DNA of 64,000 bases from assembly GCA_005406025.1 (NCBI GenBank), contig BGZK01000090.1, positions 434,001 through 498,000 on the forward strand, written 5' to 3'. The position numbers were made by a program, and so were the translations under genes. Below the pieces are notes generated by a model, which saw nothing but the letters and a program-made list of their open reading frames with translations, ran no database searches and had not been told where the DNA came from. This DNA is from Eumeta japonica. Taxonomy: Eukaryota; Arthropoda; Insecta; Lepidoptera; Psychidae. Positions 23,706 through 35,439 of this stretch are shown one piece after another. Every line of letters begins with the position of its first letter. The stretch's first letter is position 1.

Positions 23706-25889
23706 TGAAGCCGAAAACAAGTGAGGTTTTGGCAGTTTTTTTTTAGAAATAGATAATAATTTTGAAAAATGTAAAACCTGTGGAAAAAATTGTTCAAGGA
23801 AAGGTAAGACTACAACATCACTTAGAGATCATTTGAAATCCATACATAAAGAAAAATATGAAGAACCATGTAAAGCAGAAAAAGAAAGAGAACAGGGGAA
23901 ATTAAAAGAGATTACGTCCGTTACACCATAACAACAAACAAAAAGGCAGCTGTCTTTAAAGAATCCTCAAAACAAATGAAATTTGGGATACATCACATCC
24001 CAAGGCAAAGAAAATGGACGATATGATCGGAGAAACGATAGCTTTACAATATCTTTCATTCAATTTGTCAAAGGCATTGGTTTTCGCCGTGTTATGCAAA
24101 CGTCTTCGCCAAATTATCAATTATGAGGGCGTCAGTTTTTTACTGACTATGTATGTGATGAAATATATATCAGGATGGCTTCCAAAATTTGACAAATGCT
24201 CAAAATACCTTTGGAACTATCATTAACCACGGATGTTTGCTCCAAGCCTAGTGCTAGCGTGTCGCTTTTGAGTTTAACAGCACATGGGATTATTAAAGAT
24301 TTTATAGGTATAAAAATTATTTTAATATGTTCTTCACTTCAAGGCCGACACACCAGTGATATAAATTACGACAATTTCAAAATGATGCTGCGAGAGTGGA
24401 ACATCCAGGACGAGCAATTGCATTGTTTTGTTAGATATGATGGATCAGATATGGTCAGGGCAATGCGTTTGGCCGATATACCTGATGTGAGTTGCACGCA
24501 CTATGTGTTCGTTCTGCGCTTGAAACCTTTGAAGTGAAGAACTTAATCACAAAATGTAAGAAGATATCAGGACATTTTAGTCATTAACAGATAGCTCAAG
24601 ATGAGCTGACTAAAATTCAAACCAAGCAACTTAATTAACCTACACTTTGCGTTATTCAGGACTGTGTTACCAGGTATGTTTATATATATTATGCATATAT
24701 TATGATTAGCATTCCGCCCGCGGCTTTGCTCTTTCAACCATTGAGTATTACCATTTAGTAAAAAATATTTTATTTATTGTGATATTATTTTAATTTTATA
24801 ATTTTTTTTCAATAACAATAATATAGTTCAAATATATTATATTTATTCATGTTTTGTTGCGTTTAAAAAAAATGTAAATGGTACCATATCTGTCTTATAT
24901 CGTATTTTTATTCGTCACATTTTCAGGTTTTTTAACTGTGTGTAGGACTTGACAAAGAGATATATACATGTTTTCTGTTTTTCCTTTCACATGATACAGC
25001 ACTTTCCATGTGATCGAAAGGCTGTTATAGATGAAAGATTTTATTTGCCTGTATGTCGGCAAACATAACATTCTACAAATCTCTCCAGAAGGGTGGTTGT
25101 ATCTTAATGAAATAGTGGCAATATTCAGTCCCATTGAAGAAATAATAAGGAATTTGAGTGATACAAAAACTTGTATATCATCAGCAATACCATTTATATA
25201 TATACTAAAACGAATATTGCAAGCTGAAACGAAGAATTCAGACACAAATGAAAATTTCCAGAGCATCATTAAAAAATTTATTTAATACATCTGTTCCAGA
25301 TTTTGTGACCTTCCAAGCAACACACTGTTTTCGCTTGCTACATATTTGGATTCAAGGTATAATTTTTGATGAAATGAACAAGGAACAAATTCAATCCGAT
25401 CTAATACACTTGCTTATCATACATGGCTCAAATATGACAAGTAGAGTTAAGAGTGATGATGACGAAGCTGCTGGTGCTTCTGCTACCAAAAAAGCTAGAG
25501 TACAATCAAACTCAATACATGACGAACTAAGCACAAGTTTGATTTTACCACCAATACAAAGTGTGTGTTCTAATCTGGCTGATATGTTGACAAATAGCAG
25601 TGAAGGTGAAAAGGATACTGAAAATGACAGCACTAATAATAACCTAATGATATGGAAATTACTTATTAACGAAAATAATAAAGAAAACCGACTCAAATTG
25701 GATGATGACCCTTTCTTGTGGTGGAAAAATAACATTAAATATAAAGCTTTTTCTCCCATCGTCCGCACGTACTTGTCGGCGCCGCCAAGTTTAGTACCAA
25801 GAGAACAATTATTTAGTTCAGCTGGCTTAATTTATGAACCGCTTAGAAATCGTCTGGAAGGTAAAAAAACAGAAAAATTGTTCTTGTGA
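23706..25889 (+). pseudogene. hAT-superfamily transposase relic with BED zinc finger
   Basis: Broken pieces in several frames follow the usual order of a hAT transposase. A BED-type finger is seen near 23777-23852 (CKTCGKNC followed by HLKSIH). The catalytic core region follows at 24196-24537 with LTAHGIIKDF and MVRAMRLADI. The C-terminal dimerisation region at 25690-25870 has FLWWKNN, YLSAPPSLVPREQLFSSAG and RNRLEGKKTEK. The last 213 codons (25248-25889) are still open. Stops and frame shifts in the first half (for example near 23741 and 24200) make the enzyme inactive. Related host proteins (ZBED family) are normally intact, which argues for a dead transposon. Confidence 0.8.
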
Positions 25890-26035
25890 AATTTAAGTTG
25901 CCTCTCCTTAATTTTAATTACTAGAAGGAAATGTTTATATGTTTATTTAAATGTACTATGCATGTATGACGTACGTATTTCAAATAAATATTGTTGACTT
26001 TCATTAAACCATATTTTACTATTTTTTCCACACTT

Positions 26036-26125
26036 TCATCTCCGTTAACTTTCGCATCCACGGAGGCGAAACTTGTCGCTTCCGCATCCGCCATCGCCTC
26101 CGCTAAGAAGGTCTCCGTCACAACC
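26036..26125. repeat. Possible subterminal repeats of the hAT element
   Basis: Short motifs CGCATCC, CGCTTCCGCATCCGCC and TCGCCTCCGC recur within 80 bases, 150 bases past the transposase end. Clustered short motifs close to the ends are usual binding sites in hAT elements. I could not find the outer inverted ends or an 8-base target duplication. Confidence 0.4.
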
Positions 26126-26129
26126 CTAG

Positions 26130-27000
26130 TAACGATCACACTACATCATTTGACAAGACTTTCGATTTACGATTTCAATCGTTTACGGGTGATCATAGTT
26201 TATTATTTACATATAAGCACGCGTAGCCACACTGCCAGGATGTACTCATCTGTCAAAACCACATTAAAAGACAGACGACTACTCAGAAAGACTAAACATA
26301 CTACTGCACATAAAAAACATGTTAAGAAACTTCATGAAAAAAATAAATTTGAGTTGTTGGACGTCCCGAAGGCTTGAGAAGCTACCAGAAAATGTTGGCC
26401 GCCACTGGGCCGTAATAGCTCGCCAGCACCATTCCGGTGCCACTCTACCCACGAGTCTTCTAGACATCTGAAAAAATGAGTTATGTGAGGAAATAATTCT
26501 GATCATACCATCAACCGTCACTCCTGATTCACTCCGTTGCGTAACTCTATGAGTATAGTCGCCTCCCTTCACAAACGGATCTCCTCCTATACTTCACCTT
26601 TCTCACAACCTTTAATAATTTTAAAATAGGTCACAGTAGGGTTTTCTTCCTCTTTTGTTTTTCTACTATGTCTTCAGATGCTGAACGCGGTGTCGGCCGT
26701 CTGGAGGTCCACCAGCTGTTGTACGTAACATGTAACTTAAAAACAAGACATATTACCTTATTATATTCACACTAATCTTAACAATATCCTTTGTTTACTA
26801 AATTAGATGCAGGGGCAATAATTTTCCAATCCGTACTAACAAATCTTTACAGGCTAATTTTAAATAAAATCTTTGTTATCAAGATATATTTAAAATAATA
26901 ATCATTAATATCATTGTGACACAAACATGATTGTTGCTATTTCTATTTATCACGTACATTTTCCGTAAACTTCTTACGTCTGTTTATAATTTGTGTACTC
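26130..27000. other. No gene recognised
   Basis: Open frames of up to 128 codons on both strands near 26.0-26.6 kb show no domain and partly overlap the hAT flank. The piece 26390-26460 is less AT-rich and may be another repeat. Confidence 0.4.
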
Positions 27001-27029
27001 ATATCTCCCTATTATTTCAGGTGAAACTT

Positions 27030-27850
27030 TTTCAATCGAGAATCATGAACTATATCCCACATCGCCTTAATTTAAATGTTTTACCTACAATTATTCTAGG
27101 TGCACATAATATCACCAAGTCCCCTATGCGAAACTTCGAACATTTCTTATCCCTATCGTACCTAACTTTTTTGTTTTATATGTTGGTTTCTAATGCTTCC
27201 TGGAGTTTTGTTCATAATGTCATTTAGAAATTCTTGTCTTTGAGCCATGTTATTGAGTAATCTATTTGTATTTCCCAACTGAGCATTATCTAAAGGAAAG
27301 TTTGGCTCTCTACCGTACATTAATACATACGAAGTCATCCCCGTCGTGCTCTGTATAGTTATACAAAAATATCACTAATGGTAAAAAAATAACCAGTCTC
27401 TTTGGTTACTGCCAACATACATCGATAATGGTTGTCAAAGTGTTCGATGAAATCTTTCTATCAAACTATTTGTTTGCGGGTGAAAAGTAATAGCAAAACG
27501 TGATATTCCTCCAAATGTTTCGATCATGTTTTTCATAATTCTCGAGCAATAGGCAGTCCCTTGGTTGGATATTATTTTCTGTACGGAACCAAATTTACAA
27601 AATATCTCATTTATTAAAAAATACGATATCGCTTCAGCAGTGACTTGCGGAATGGTTTTGAGATAACGTATTTCGAAGCATATTCTACAGCAGGTATTAT
27701 GTATTTATTACCATGCATGGACGTTGTAATGGGTCCTACCACATCAATACCAATCTTTTCTAAAAGGCCTTGCACTGACATTGGTTGCAATATAGCCCTG
27801 ATTGCTCACTTTCCTTTTTTATTAACATGTACGACATGATCCGATAAACT
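27030..27850 (-). pseudogene. Integrase part of the Ty3/gypsy relic
   Basis: On the minus strand, VVGPITTS and GNKYIIPAVEYASKYV are seen near 27640-27750, followed by GGISRFAITFHPQTNSL and IERFHRTL near 27440-27530. These are the usual core-domain landmarks, in which an Asp precedes the first block and a Glu follows the HPQTN motif. The frame is broken between and after them. Confidence 0.8.
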
Positions 27851-28249
27851 TTTCCTTCTCTTTCTCAGCATTTTTCACAAAGTATCTTTCTCTTAATTTT
27901 CCCAATGTTTTGGTTAAGCAAAAATGCCTCCCAGCCTAAAGTTCATCATGCACCTCTTTCAAAATCTCTTCTAACATACACCTCGATAAAACTATTACCT
28001 CCTTCCTTTGCCCTAACTAATTTATTATTTTATATGAAACTTAATATCTTACAAAATGCCTCGATACCTACTTCCATTCCTACCTAACACTTCTACTGCA
28101 AATCCATAAAGTTCGTCATCTGTCTCGCTTCTAATGTTATCTTCTCCTCTACCGACTTTAGTTCATTATTTTCCTTAAATGAGTTTCTAGAGAAAAAATC
28201 TGCCACTACATTTAGAGGTCTCGATGTATATTAAATCTTAAAATTGTGT

Positions 28250-29345
28250 TTTTGTAAACAAAGCGCTCACCTAGCTAACCTGCTATTAAGATCTTTATTT
28301 TCTTTTGGCCAACACAACGCCTTGTGGTGACAGACCGCATAACACCTAAAGTATTTTAATGCTCATAAAACTCTTAAACATTCGCGTTCTACCGCGGAAC
28401 ATTTTTTTTCTAAGTCGCTAAACTTTTGCAACGCATAAGCTTCGGGATGCATTTCCTTCACTTTTGTCTTCCCCTGCATCAACGATGCACCTAATACTTC
28501 CCTGTTAATATCTACAAATAACTAGGTTACTACTCTAACGTCGTCATTCTCGAATTGTTTCAACAATAGAGGATCACATAAGTGTTTCTTTACCATTTCA
28601 AATGTTGCCTGATATTTATTTCTCTGACCAATGAAATTTATTTTCCTTTTAATAATTTTCTTAACGGTAAGTAATTCGCACTTATACACAAATGGGTTTC
28701 ACGTCCTATTATAGGAAATTCATAGGAATTTTGTATAATAGGGCGTGAAACCCAGAAATGATTTTAAGTGCTACGCATTTGACGGTCTCTCTAAATCCAA
28801 TACTGCACTCGTCTTCTTTATGAAGGGTTTGACTCCCTCTTCGCTAATTTCATATCTCAGAGCTATTACCAATTTACGACCGAAGGTACACTTCGAGGGT
28901 TTTACCATCAAATTTGCTTCCCTGAATCTATTTAGTTCGTCTCTCAAAGCGTTGCTAAAATCTTCGAAGGTTCTCCCATATACTAATGCGTCGTCTTCAT
29001 ACACTATGGCATTTATATATTATATTTAATCCCAGCTAAAACTGATTCCATCATTTTCTGAAAGTTGAATTGACTCGTCTTTAAACCGTACTACTACTAC
29101 TACTACTGTAAACACGAAAATTCCTGAAGAGGTTACAAATGCGGGTTTCGACCTATCTTTTTCGCTTACTACCATCTGCCAATACCCTGATAGGTCTAAA
29201 CTAGCAAAATATTTAACTTTTCTTAAATACATTATCAAATCTTCAATTCTTGGAATAGGATATGAATCTGAAATAACCTTTTTGTTTAAGTTTCTTAAAT
29301 ATACATGTATCATTTGGCTTTTTAATTAATACCGCGAGAGATGCA
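28250..29345 (-). pseudogene. Reverse transcriptase and RNase H part of the Ty3/gypsy relic
   Basis: The reverse transcriptase fingers/palm motif ISDSYPIPRIEDLI and FASLDLSGYWQM is at 29160-29275. The catalytic box, normally YVDD, reads MYEDDALVYG at 28970-29004. The downstream motif SFLGFTPYYTKF lies at about 28725-28765. RNase H landmarks (AYALQKFSDLEKKCSAVERE) lie at about 28385-28445. A (ACT)n run at 29090-29107 and a foldback at 28693-28754 interrupt the coding part. Confidence 0.82.
28693..28754. repeat. 62-base foldback inside reverse transcriptase coding sequence
   Basis: Arms 28693-28713 and 28734-28754 are inverse complements with one mismatch in 21. The right arm, read on the minus strand, encodes the conserved motif GFTPYYTKF, so it is original element sequence. 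The left arm is an inverted copy of it and adds roughly ten extra codons relative to the usual spacing. Confidence 0.8.
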
Positions 29346-29755
29346 TAAGGACTATTTGAATGTCTAATAAATTCATTGTCAAGCATTGTTGTTGTTGTTT
29401 TTCAATAATTTAACCTTGTCCCATAAAACACTCTTAATCGCGGCTTGTGGACAGGTTTCTCATCTTTTGTTTTGTTTTACATCTCAAAACCTGAATATTT
29501 GGCTGATTGCGAATTCTCAAATGTAAAACGTTCGAAATATTCCTTCAAAACCCCATGTAGTTTATCTCGCTGACAAATAGACAAATCCTTATTTACACTA
29601 AAATCACCTACCTTGCACTGTTGCTCTGGCATGGGAATCAGAGCAAGGTTGCATACCGATAAGAATTCTTTGTTATTACACAGGCCTACAGCGATTTGGT
29701 GGCGGGGATTTTAGACCTGGTTTTAAGGATGTCTTACATGGTGATATCAAAAATG

Positions 29756-30240
29756 TTACCGGTTTTTTTCTATCAGCTCTAGTTCCCGCGATATAAAAAA
29801 AAATTGCAGGCCTGTGTTATCGACCCAGTTCTCGAAATAAGTCATTATTGCTAAAGCTAACTTGTGCTCCGTGTGCGCTGGCGTGTGAGACGCAAACGGT
29901 GCATGCAGTACTTTCTTACTTAAAGTGAGTTTATTATCATTATAATCTAATATAACCGCCTTTTGCTTCGTAAAGTCCGTCCTCAAATTTAAATCTAAAT
30001 GCAAATCTAAAATGTGTGCTTGAACTTAGTTTCATTTATATAGAAGTCGATTAACGTAAGCTCGATAAATTTTAAAATTGACCCATGTACCTCTTTTAAT
30101 ACAACATAGGAGTTGGATAGTTCGTAAATACTATTATGTCTACAATATTCGCATTAATGCAGCTCACATCAGTCCCAGAATCTAACCAAACGTGCACATT
30201 GTTTTCCTTCACCGTAACCTTAACGTACGTGCTGCTTCTG
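29756..30240 (-). pseudogene. Aspartic protease part of the Ty3/gypsy relic
   Basis: On the minus strand the active-site block VHVWLDSGTDVSCINA is read at about 30140-30205. DSG is the catalytic triad, as in retroviral-type proteases. Downstream, LDLNLRTDFTKQKAVILDYN (29935-30000) is in an 82-codon open stretch that matches the linker to reverse transcriptase. Confidence 0.72.
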
Positions 30241-30394
30241 CTTGATTGGCGGGTGGCTTCTTCGAACAACGGCTTCCCGCCTCCTAGTCGAGTTACCGCC
30301 GCTGCTCCTTCGCGTTTTCTTGATGACTCGTCATAGGTTGAAATCGTGATCTGTCCCGCCCGGTCAGGTCAACGCCAATCTTGCATCGGTGGCG

Positions 30395-31020
30395 CCACCT
30401 ATTGTGGTCCGTCGTCGCGGTCGCGAAGCCAACAGGTTCGAGCTTCCATCACGGCCGGCTGACGTTGATCACGTTGTTGCTCGTAGGGCGTTCTTCGGAA
30501 GTTTTTTTTATTTCTCCATTCAATTGGCAACTCAAAGTTAGTCTTATGATTTTCTCTGTATACTTGCTTATAATTGGTATTTGTTGATTTTAACTCCGCG
30601 AGTGATTTATAAGCTCGTTCTGCAAATAACTGTTTGACGTTTGCTTTTACTCCGCGCAGAAACGTCATGATAATTGTTTTCTTTGGTGGTTTTCGCTTTT
30701 GCAGCTAACATTTACTTTTTCACTTTGTAAAAATACTCCGCTAGGTCAACCTATTTTTGTTTGATATTGTAAAATGGCTGTGTATAATTTATTTCACACT
30801 TAACTTTTTCTTTGACTTCCTTTATGATTTCTTCATATGTCATTATCGTAGTATCAATAGTTTTTAAGAATAATTTAGCTGGGCCCGCCGTATATAAACT
30901 TAATCCCGCTTTTTTCTGTTACCCGTTTCAGTTCTTCAACGCAGGCAATGTTTTACAATGGTCATAAAATTCTTCAAAATCTTCATTGGGCAATCCTTGG
31001 AAAACTACTGCCATTTATGT
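30395..31020 (-). pseudogene. Gag-like part of the Ty3/gypsy relic
   Basis: The minus strand reads FQGLPNEDFEEFYDHCKTL near 30955-31010. An 89-codon open stretch rich in charged residues (30399-30668) follows, with FLRGVKANVKQLFAERAYKS. Its position upstream of the protease makes it gag. I could not see a CCHC knuckle. Confidence 0.6.
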
Positions 31021-31379
31021 ATGTATTATACATGTTTTTCTTTCCTCTTTCTGCTTGTGCTTGTTGGGACCACGTCTGCCTCCACCAATTGTAGCACAAG
31101 TGAAACCCTTATCGAGTTCCGGTACCCAGGAATCGAAGGTAGAGATTCAGCAGAGACAAGACTAGTTCATTCGATCAGTATTTCAATTTTTTTGTACAAA
31201 TATGTTGTATACATGGACCATCATACTTCGTATTACTTTATATCCACTTATCACGTTTTTATTACTATCGAGGTCTCTGTACTGGACGGAGGCCGGGATG
31301 CCTTACATCCCACCTACATAACTCAGTTATTACAATATACATATGTATATGCCCGATTTTTTCTGCTGTTCACCTCAAT

Positions 31380-31470
31380 TACTCAGGGCAATCAATATTT
31401 CATAGTTATTGTAAAATTCGCCATAATCCTTGTTAGGCAAACCTTGGAAGACTATTGCCATTTTTATAAT
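31380..31470 (-). repeat. Second copy of the gag-like block
   Basis: The minus strand reads FQGLPNKDYGEFYNNYE at about 31405-31455, parallel to FQGLPNEDFEEFYDHCK at 30955-31010. Together with a pair of related non-coding blocks at 31292-31345 and 31869-31926, this points to a tandem duplication that has since diverged. Confidence 0.55.
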
Positions 31471-31829
31471 CTTTATATTACTTTGGTTTTCCTTCCTTCT
31501 TACGCGGCACCTTCACCAATGTAGGTCGTAGCTAGGGGCGGAGTACCTTTAGAACCTTTGATGAAGTACAGGAATTCAAGTATTTACATCAATTTACTTG
31601 AAAAAGTTTTTTCAATATAATATCAATATATTTATTGATCGGTTCTTCTATATTTCTCCTAATGAAATTCGATACAATCTCTTATTAAATTAACTATAAC
31701 AATCCACTTTTCTATAAGTATTGAAGCTTGTGCACTCGGGCATCAGCCCTCGCCCTTTTTTTTCTATCTACAGCTTATTCACTTGTTCTTTGCGAGATCG
31801 AATTCGAATATTTTATTCTACTCTAATTT

Positions 31830-33730
31830 TAAATCAAACGCGAACCCTCATTTGCGAAACTAAGCACGAAGGCCGGATGCCTGACATGCCACCTGCTCTT
31901 AGGTCCACTACTACAATATATATGTGACATTCAGTCGGTGCATTCGCTTCTACCTTCATACCTCTTTTCTCAACAGAATTATTTATTTTAGTCACCATCT
32001 CTTGCAACCCACACATCGATAGCATAAGACTTATTTGGTCGTCGGCGTACAGGCGGCATTTAACAGACAACTCATCCATCCTTAGTCTACAATCATAGTT
32101 TTTCAAATCATACAGAAAGAATCCATAAATAGATTGAATAGTTACGGCGAAGACACGCATCTTTGTCTGACACCCCAGCGGATGTCAAACGAGTTAGTGT
32201 ACGCCCCATTTATTCTGATGTAGGCACAAGAGCCTATATATATAGATAGCAGTGCCCATATCAATCCACTACTCACACCATACATGAATAGGATTCTCTA
32301 TAGATCATTCCTTTTTACCCTATCATAAGCCAGTTATTAGATACTCTAGGCTTTTTCAGCAATTATTAAAGAGTTGGCACAGCAGGCTTGCCATTATACC
32401 TCCACCACCCTTCGTCATCTCTGACGAAACCTTAACATATCTAGCAGTTTTCTAACTTTCATATATTTTAGTGCTTTCATAATTTTATGTAATATTCTGC
32501 AACTGTATCTTCACATGCAAAAACACCATCGAAATAATTTTTCCAGCGCTCTTTCACATGATTTTCCTCATCCAGAAAACATCCATCATCGTCTCGAATC
32601 ACATTTATACACGATGTCTTGGAAATATTCCGGGCCTTTAAATCACATTCCAGAATATGGGTTTGCCCGGAAATTATCCGAGAATTTCTTATGAAAACAT
32701 TCCTTATTTTTTGTTTTCACGTATTCTTTAGTTCTCATTTTTGCATCTTTATATGCAGTTTCAGCCTCTTTTAGCTTGTGTTTAAAACTGTGCTTTCTTT
32801 GCACTCTGTGGTTGGCCTTTGCTGACAGTAACTACACTCATGCTTTCTTCTTTTCACGAAATACTTTCCTTACTTCTAAATTCTACCATTAATTATCGCT
32901 CATAGCAACTTTTATTCTTATTCACTTCATATACTTTTTTTGCTTTGTCTACTACAAAAAATTTCATTACCAACCATATTTCGTCAATTCCTAGACACTC
33001 ATACTGTTTGATTCACCCAAGCTATCTTTCAATCGCTTTACATACTCATCTTCACATTTAGATCCTGAAGCTTATCATATATTTTCAGTTTGTTCGATTC
33101 GTTCTTCCTTTCGTTTAAGTTTATTCAATTTTATATGGTAGTGCCCCTTTATGCATGGTATCGCCCACGCCAGTATAAAGCTTTAATTCGACAAACCACT
33201 AAGAAGTTGTCTGTGCCAACGTTGACGCCAAGGTACACTACTGTATTCACAATTTTATTTCCCAATCAATCATCCACAATATTAAGGTCTATCATGTTTT
33301 TAAAATGACGATTCTTTTATTTCTGTTACCTTACATTACTACGTCTCTTATATAAGCCCAAAATTCCTTTAGCTTTTCGAACGGTTTGGACATATCTGGG
33401 GCGTATGCGCTTAAAATAAAATCCGTGTAAGTCCAATTTTAACTCGTATTTAGAGGACTCTTACACATTCGGATAATATTTCTGAAATGATGAAGCCAAC
33501 AAACACCACGGCATCCTCATTGACTCTGGTCAAAGGTAGACAATAAGTGTCAAAGGAGCCGTGTTTGATGGCATCCCCACTATCCTTTCTTTTAATCTCA
33601 TTCACGCATAGAATATGAAGTTATCTGTCTTTCATTACTTCGCAGATGTCGTCGATTTTATCATCCATATCTCTACACGGATTCAGAGTACCGAAGCACA
33701 CTTCTTTAATCCGCGTTTCACTCCACCGGT
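31830..33730 (-). mobile_element. Long relic of EEP-RT LINE
   Basis: On the minus strand the order is an endonuclease end (33720-33480) with LNPCRDMDDKIDDICEVMKD, SGDAIKHGSFDTYCLPL and later YLGVNVGTDNFLVVCRIKA near 33170-33240. A linker follows (DEENHVKERWKNYFDGVF near 32530-32580). The reverse transcriptase comes last (32400-31930), with MYGVSSGLI and the catalytic CRLYADDQISLM near 32030-32070. The coding sequence is truncated at its 3' side, where unrelated repeat sequence begins at about 31926. An intact element would encode about 1000 residues; here many stops interrupt it. Confidence 0.8.
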
Positions 33731-33734
33731 AAAC

Positions 33735-34130
33735 TAAGGGTATAGGGTGGTGGAATTTCTTTGGCCCGACCGAGCCTAGAGCTCTCGATTCCCCGATACC
33801 GAAATTTGTCCTCCCCATATACGATAGGATTGCCCGGGGCTGATATTTTTTTAAATAATAATAATAATAATAATTTTTTAATGTGCACGATTAATTTGAG
33901 AGTTTTTGTGGATAATAGGGGGGATAAGGTAGTAGGATGGAAGGCGGTCAAAGGGACATTGAGGTTGTGGAGTGGGAAGAATATGGTAGGACGATACTGC
34001 CATCCCGAGAAGGAGTAGTGAATGGGATATAAATGAGCAGCTCGAGACGACCACGATCGCGTGTCCGTGTGCCCCTGCGCAACACCGGACAGGCATTGTT
34101 CACCCTCTGGATACTTAACGTCTAATAACG
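33735..34130. repeat. Probable repeat DNA with (AAT)n run
   Basis: The block holds an (AAT)n run at about 33857-33878 and the phrases CCCGACCGAGCCTAGAGC and TTTGTCCTCCCCATATACGA, which I associate with lepidopteran interspersed repeats. The open frames here on both strands are not gene-like. Confidence 0.45.
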
Positions 34131-34559
34131 TCTAAAACGGGCTCAAATAGGACGGGTGTTAAGGATGTTATAATTTTATATTTCCATAATTTAACATGGA
34201 TTATAAACTATTCACTAGTTTTAGTGGAATATGTACTAAATATTGTTGTTAGTAAACAGTAGAAGTAGAAGTTTGAGAAGTATCTCCAAGTATATTTTAT
34301 AAGTTGCTTCTCGTACACGTGAAAAATCGCCATCAATGATGTGTTTCTATCACCACAGATTCGGAGCTCAAGTTCAGCAGCAGCTTTAAATAAGCACTAA
34401 AATTTAACACTACCAAACTAATCTATAAACCGAAAAAGGTTTTTACATACCCGCAATATTTTTGAACGTACTATGCAATGATAACCTACACCATGGGCAG
34501 ACGAGAAAATAACTATATCCTACATTTTTTTTTCATTTAATTTTACCATTTTATCAGCG

Positions 34560-34732
34560 TGATTTTTTGCATAGCCATACCAAATTACAGCTTTTTAGTA
34601 TGAAAAGTTTCTAAGCTAAGCCGCGGACAGTCAGACAAGGACAGACAGAACAGTCGGATAGACGGACGGATAGACAGAGATGGCGAAACTATAAGGATTC
34701 CTTGTTGACTACGAAACCCTAAAAATCGTACG
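34560..34732 (+). repeat. Dispersed repeat C-like tail
   Basis: GCCGCGGACAGTCAGACAAG, GACGGACGGATAGACAGAGA and TGGCGAAACTATAAGGATTC are followed by AAACCCTAAAAATCG. The last part matches the tails at 7330-7372 and 9596-9652. Confidence 0.65.
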
Positions 34733-34880
34733 CTCAAGATCTCACATGCCTTTTGCATCTTCTCAAATATTGTAAATTATATTTCTTCTCATGCATACTA
34801 TTAAAATACGTTGTCATAAGAGAATAGAAATGCTTTCTACTTAAAAAGAATGAATTATACTCAAAATGAAATACTATTTG

Positions 34881-35160
34881 AAATTTTTCTTTACTAATAT
34901 CTCTTCAACCAACCAACTGATTTTAAGGCAGTTTGCAACGATCGGCGTTGCTTTCTAAGGGGAACAGCTGATTAGATTTTGAAATTTATCGATACAGTAT
35001 TTTAAGAAATCTTGAAAAATAACATTAAAAAAAAATTCTAACGATATCTCTTGAACAAACCAACCGATTTTTGTGCAATTTACTGTAATCGATGCACCCG
35101 TATAGGCAAAAGAGCTGATAAGATTTTGGTGTCGATCAGTAAAGTAGTCTAAAATAAAAA
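34881..35160 (+). repeat. Two diverged tandem units of about 155 bases
   Basis: Unit 1 (34881-35010) and unit 2 (35036-35160) share ATATCTCTTCAACCAACCAA-like starts, CAACCGATTTT-like, TGCAATTTACTGTAATCGAT-like and AGCTGATAAGATTTTG-like blocks in the same order. The repeat seems to lead into the CA-rich microsatellite to its right. Confidence 0.55.
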
Positions 35161-35304
35161 ATAAAAATTTAGGAAATTTTATTTTTAAGATTTCTCAAAA
35201 TCTACCAAGAGAAATCTGTTTAAGTTTTCCGGAAATCTAAGTTGAGTAGACTCGGTCCATTTCGATCGGTTAATCAATTCAAAAGTTATGAAACATTTAC
35301 AGGA

Positions 35305-35425
35305 CGCACGCACCCAAGTACGCGCGCGCACGCACACGCGCACAGGCGCGCATACGCGAACGCACACGCGCACGCGCACGCACACGCGCACGTACACGCT
35401 AACGCACACGCACACATACATACAG
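35305..35425 (+). repeat. CA/CG-rich microsatellite
   Basis: Alternating CGCACA and CGCGCA units form about 120 bases of purine-pyrimidine alternation. Open frames on both strands (Ala-His and Val-Arg repeats) are by-products. Such tracts can adopt Z-DNA. Confidence 0.9.
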
Positions 35426-35439
35426 GCAGTCTTCACTAG

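Larger units (their letters stand above)
27010..31020 (-). mobile_element. Ty3/gypsy-type LTR retrotransposon relic
   Basis: In minus-strand order the pieces are gag-like (31.0-30.4 kb), aspartic protease (about 30.2 kb), reverse transcriptase (29.35-28.75 kb), RNase H (28.65-28.25 kb) and integrase (27.85-27.05 kb). RNase H before integrase, with protease first, is the Ty3/gypsy order and excludes Ty1/copia. Stops and frame shifts occur throughout. I saw no envelope gene and no convincing LTR pair. An extra gag-like block at 31.38-31.47 kb suggests an internal duplication. Confidence 0.82.

Noticed and set aside
25991..26377. 128-codon open frame after the hAT relic
   Set aside because: It includes the clustered motif repeats and has no domain; an opposite-strand frame is equally open.
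31292..31926. LTR pair of the Ty3/gypsy relic
   Set aside because: The two similar blocks are only about 55 bases, both lie on one side of the coding region, and lack recognisable TG...CA ends.
35185..35439. Open frames on both strands over the CA/CG tract
   Set aside because: Low-complexity His-Ala and Val-Arg translation of a microsatellite.
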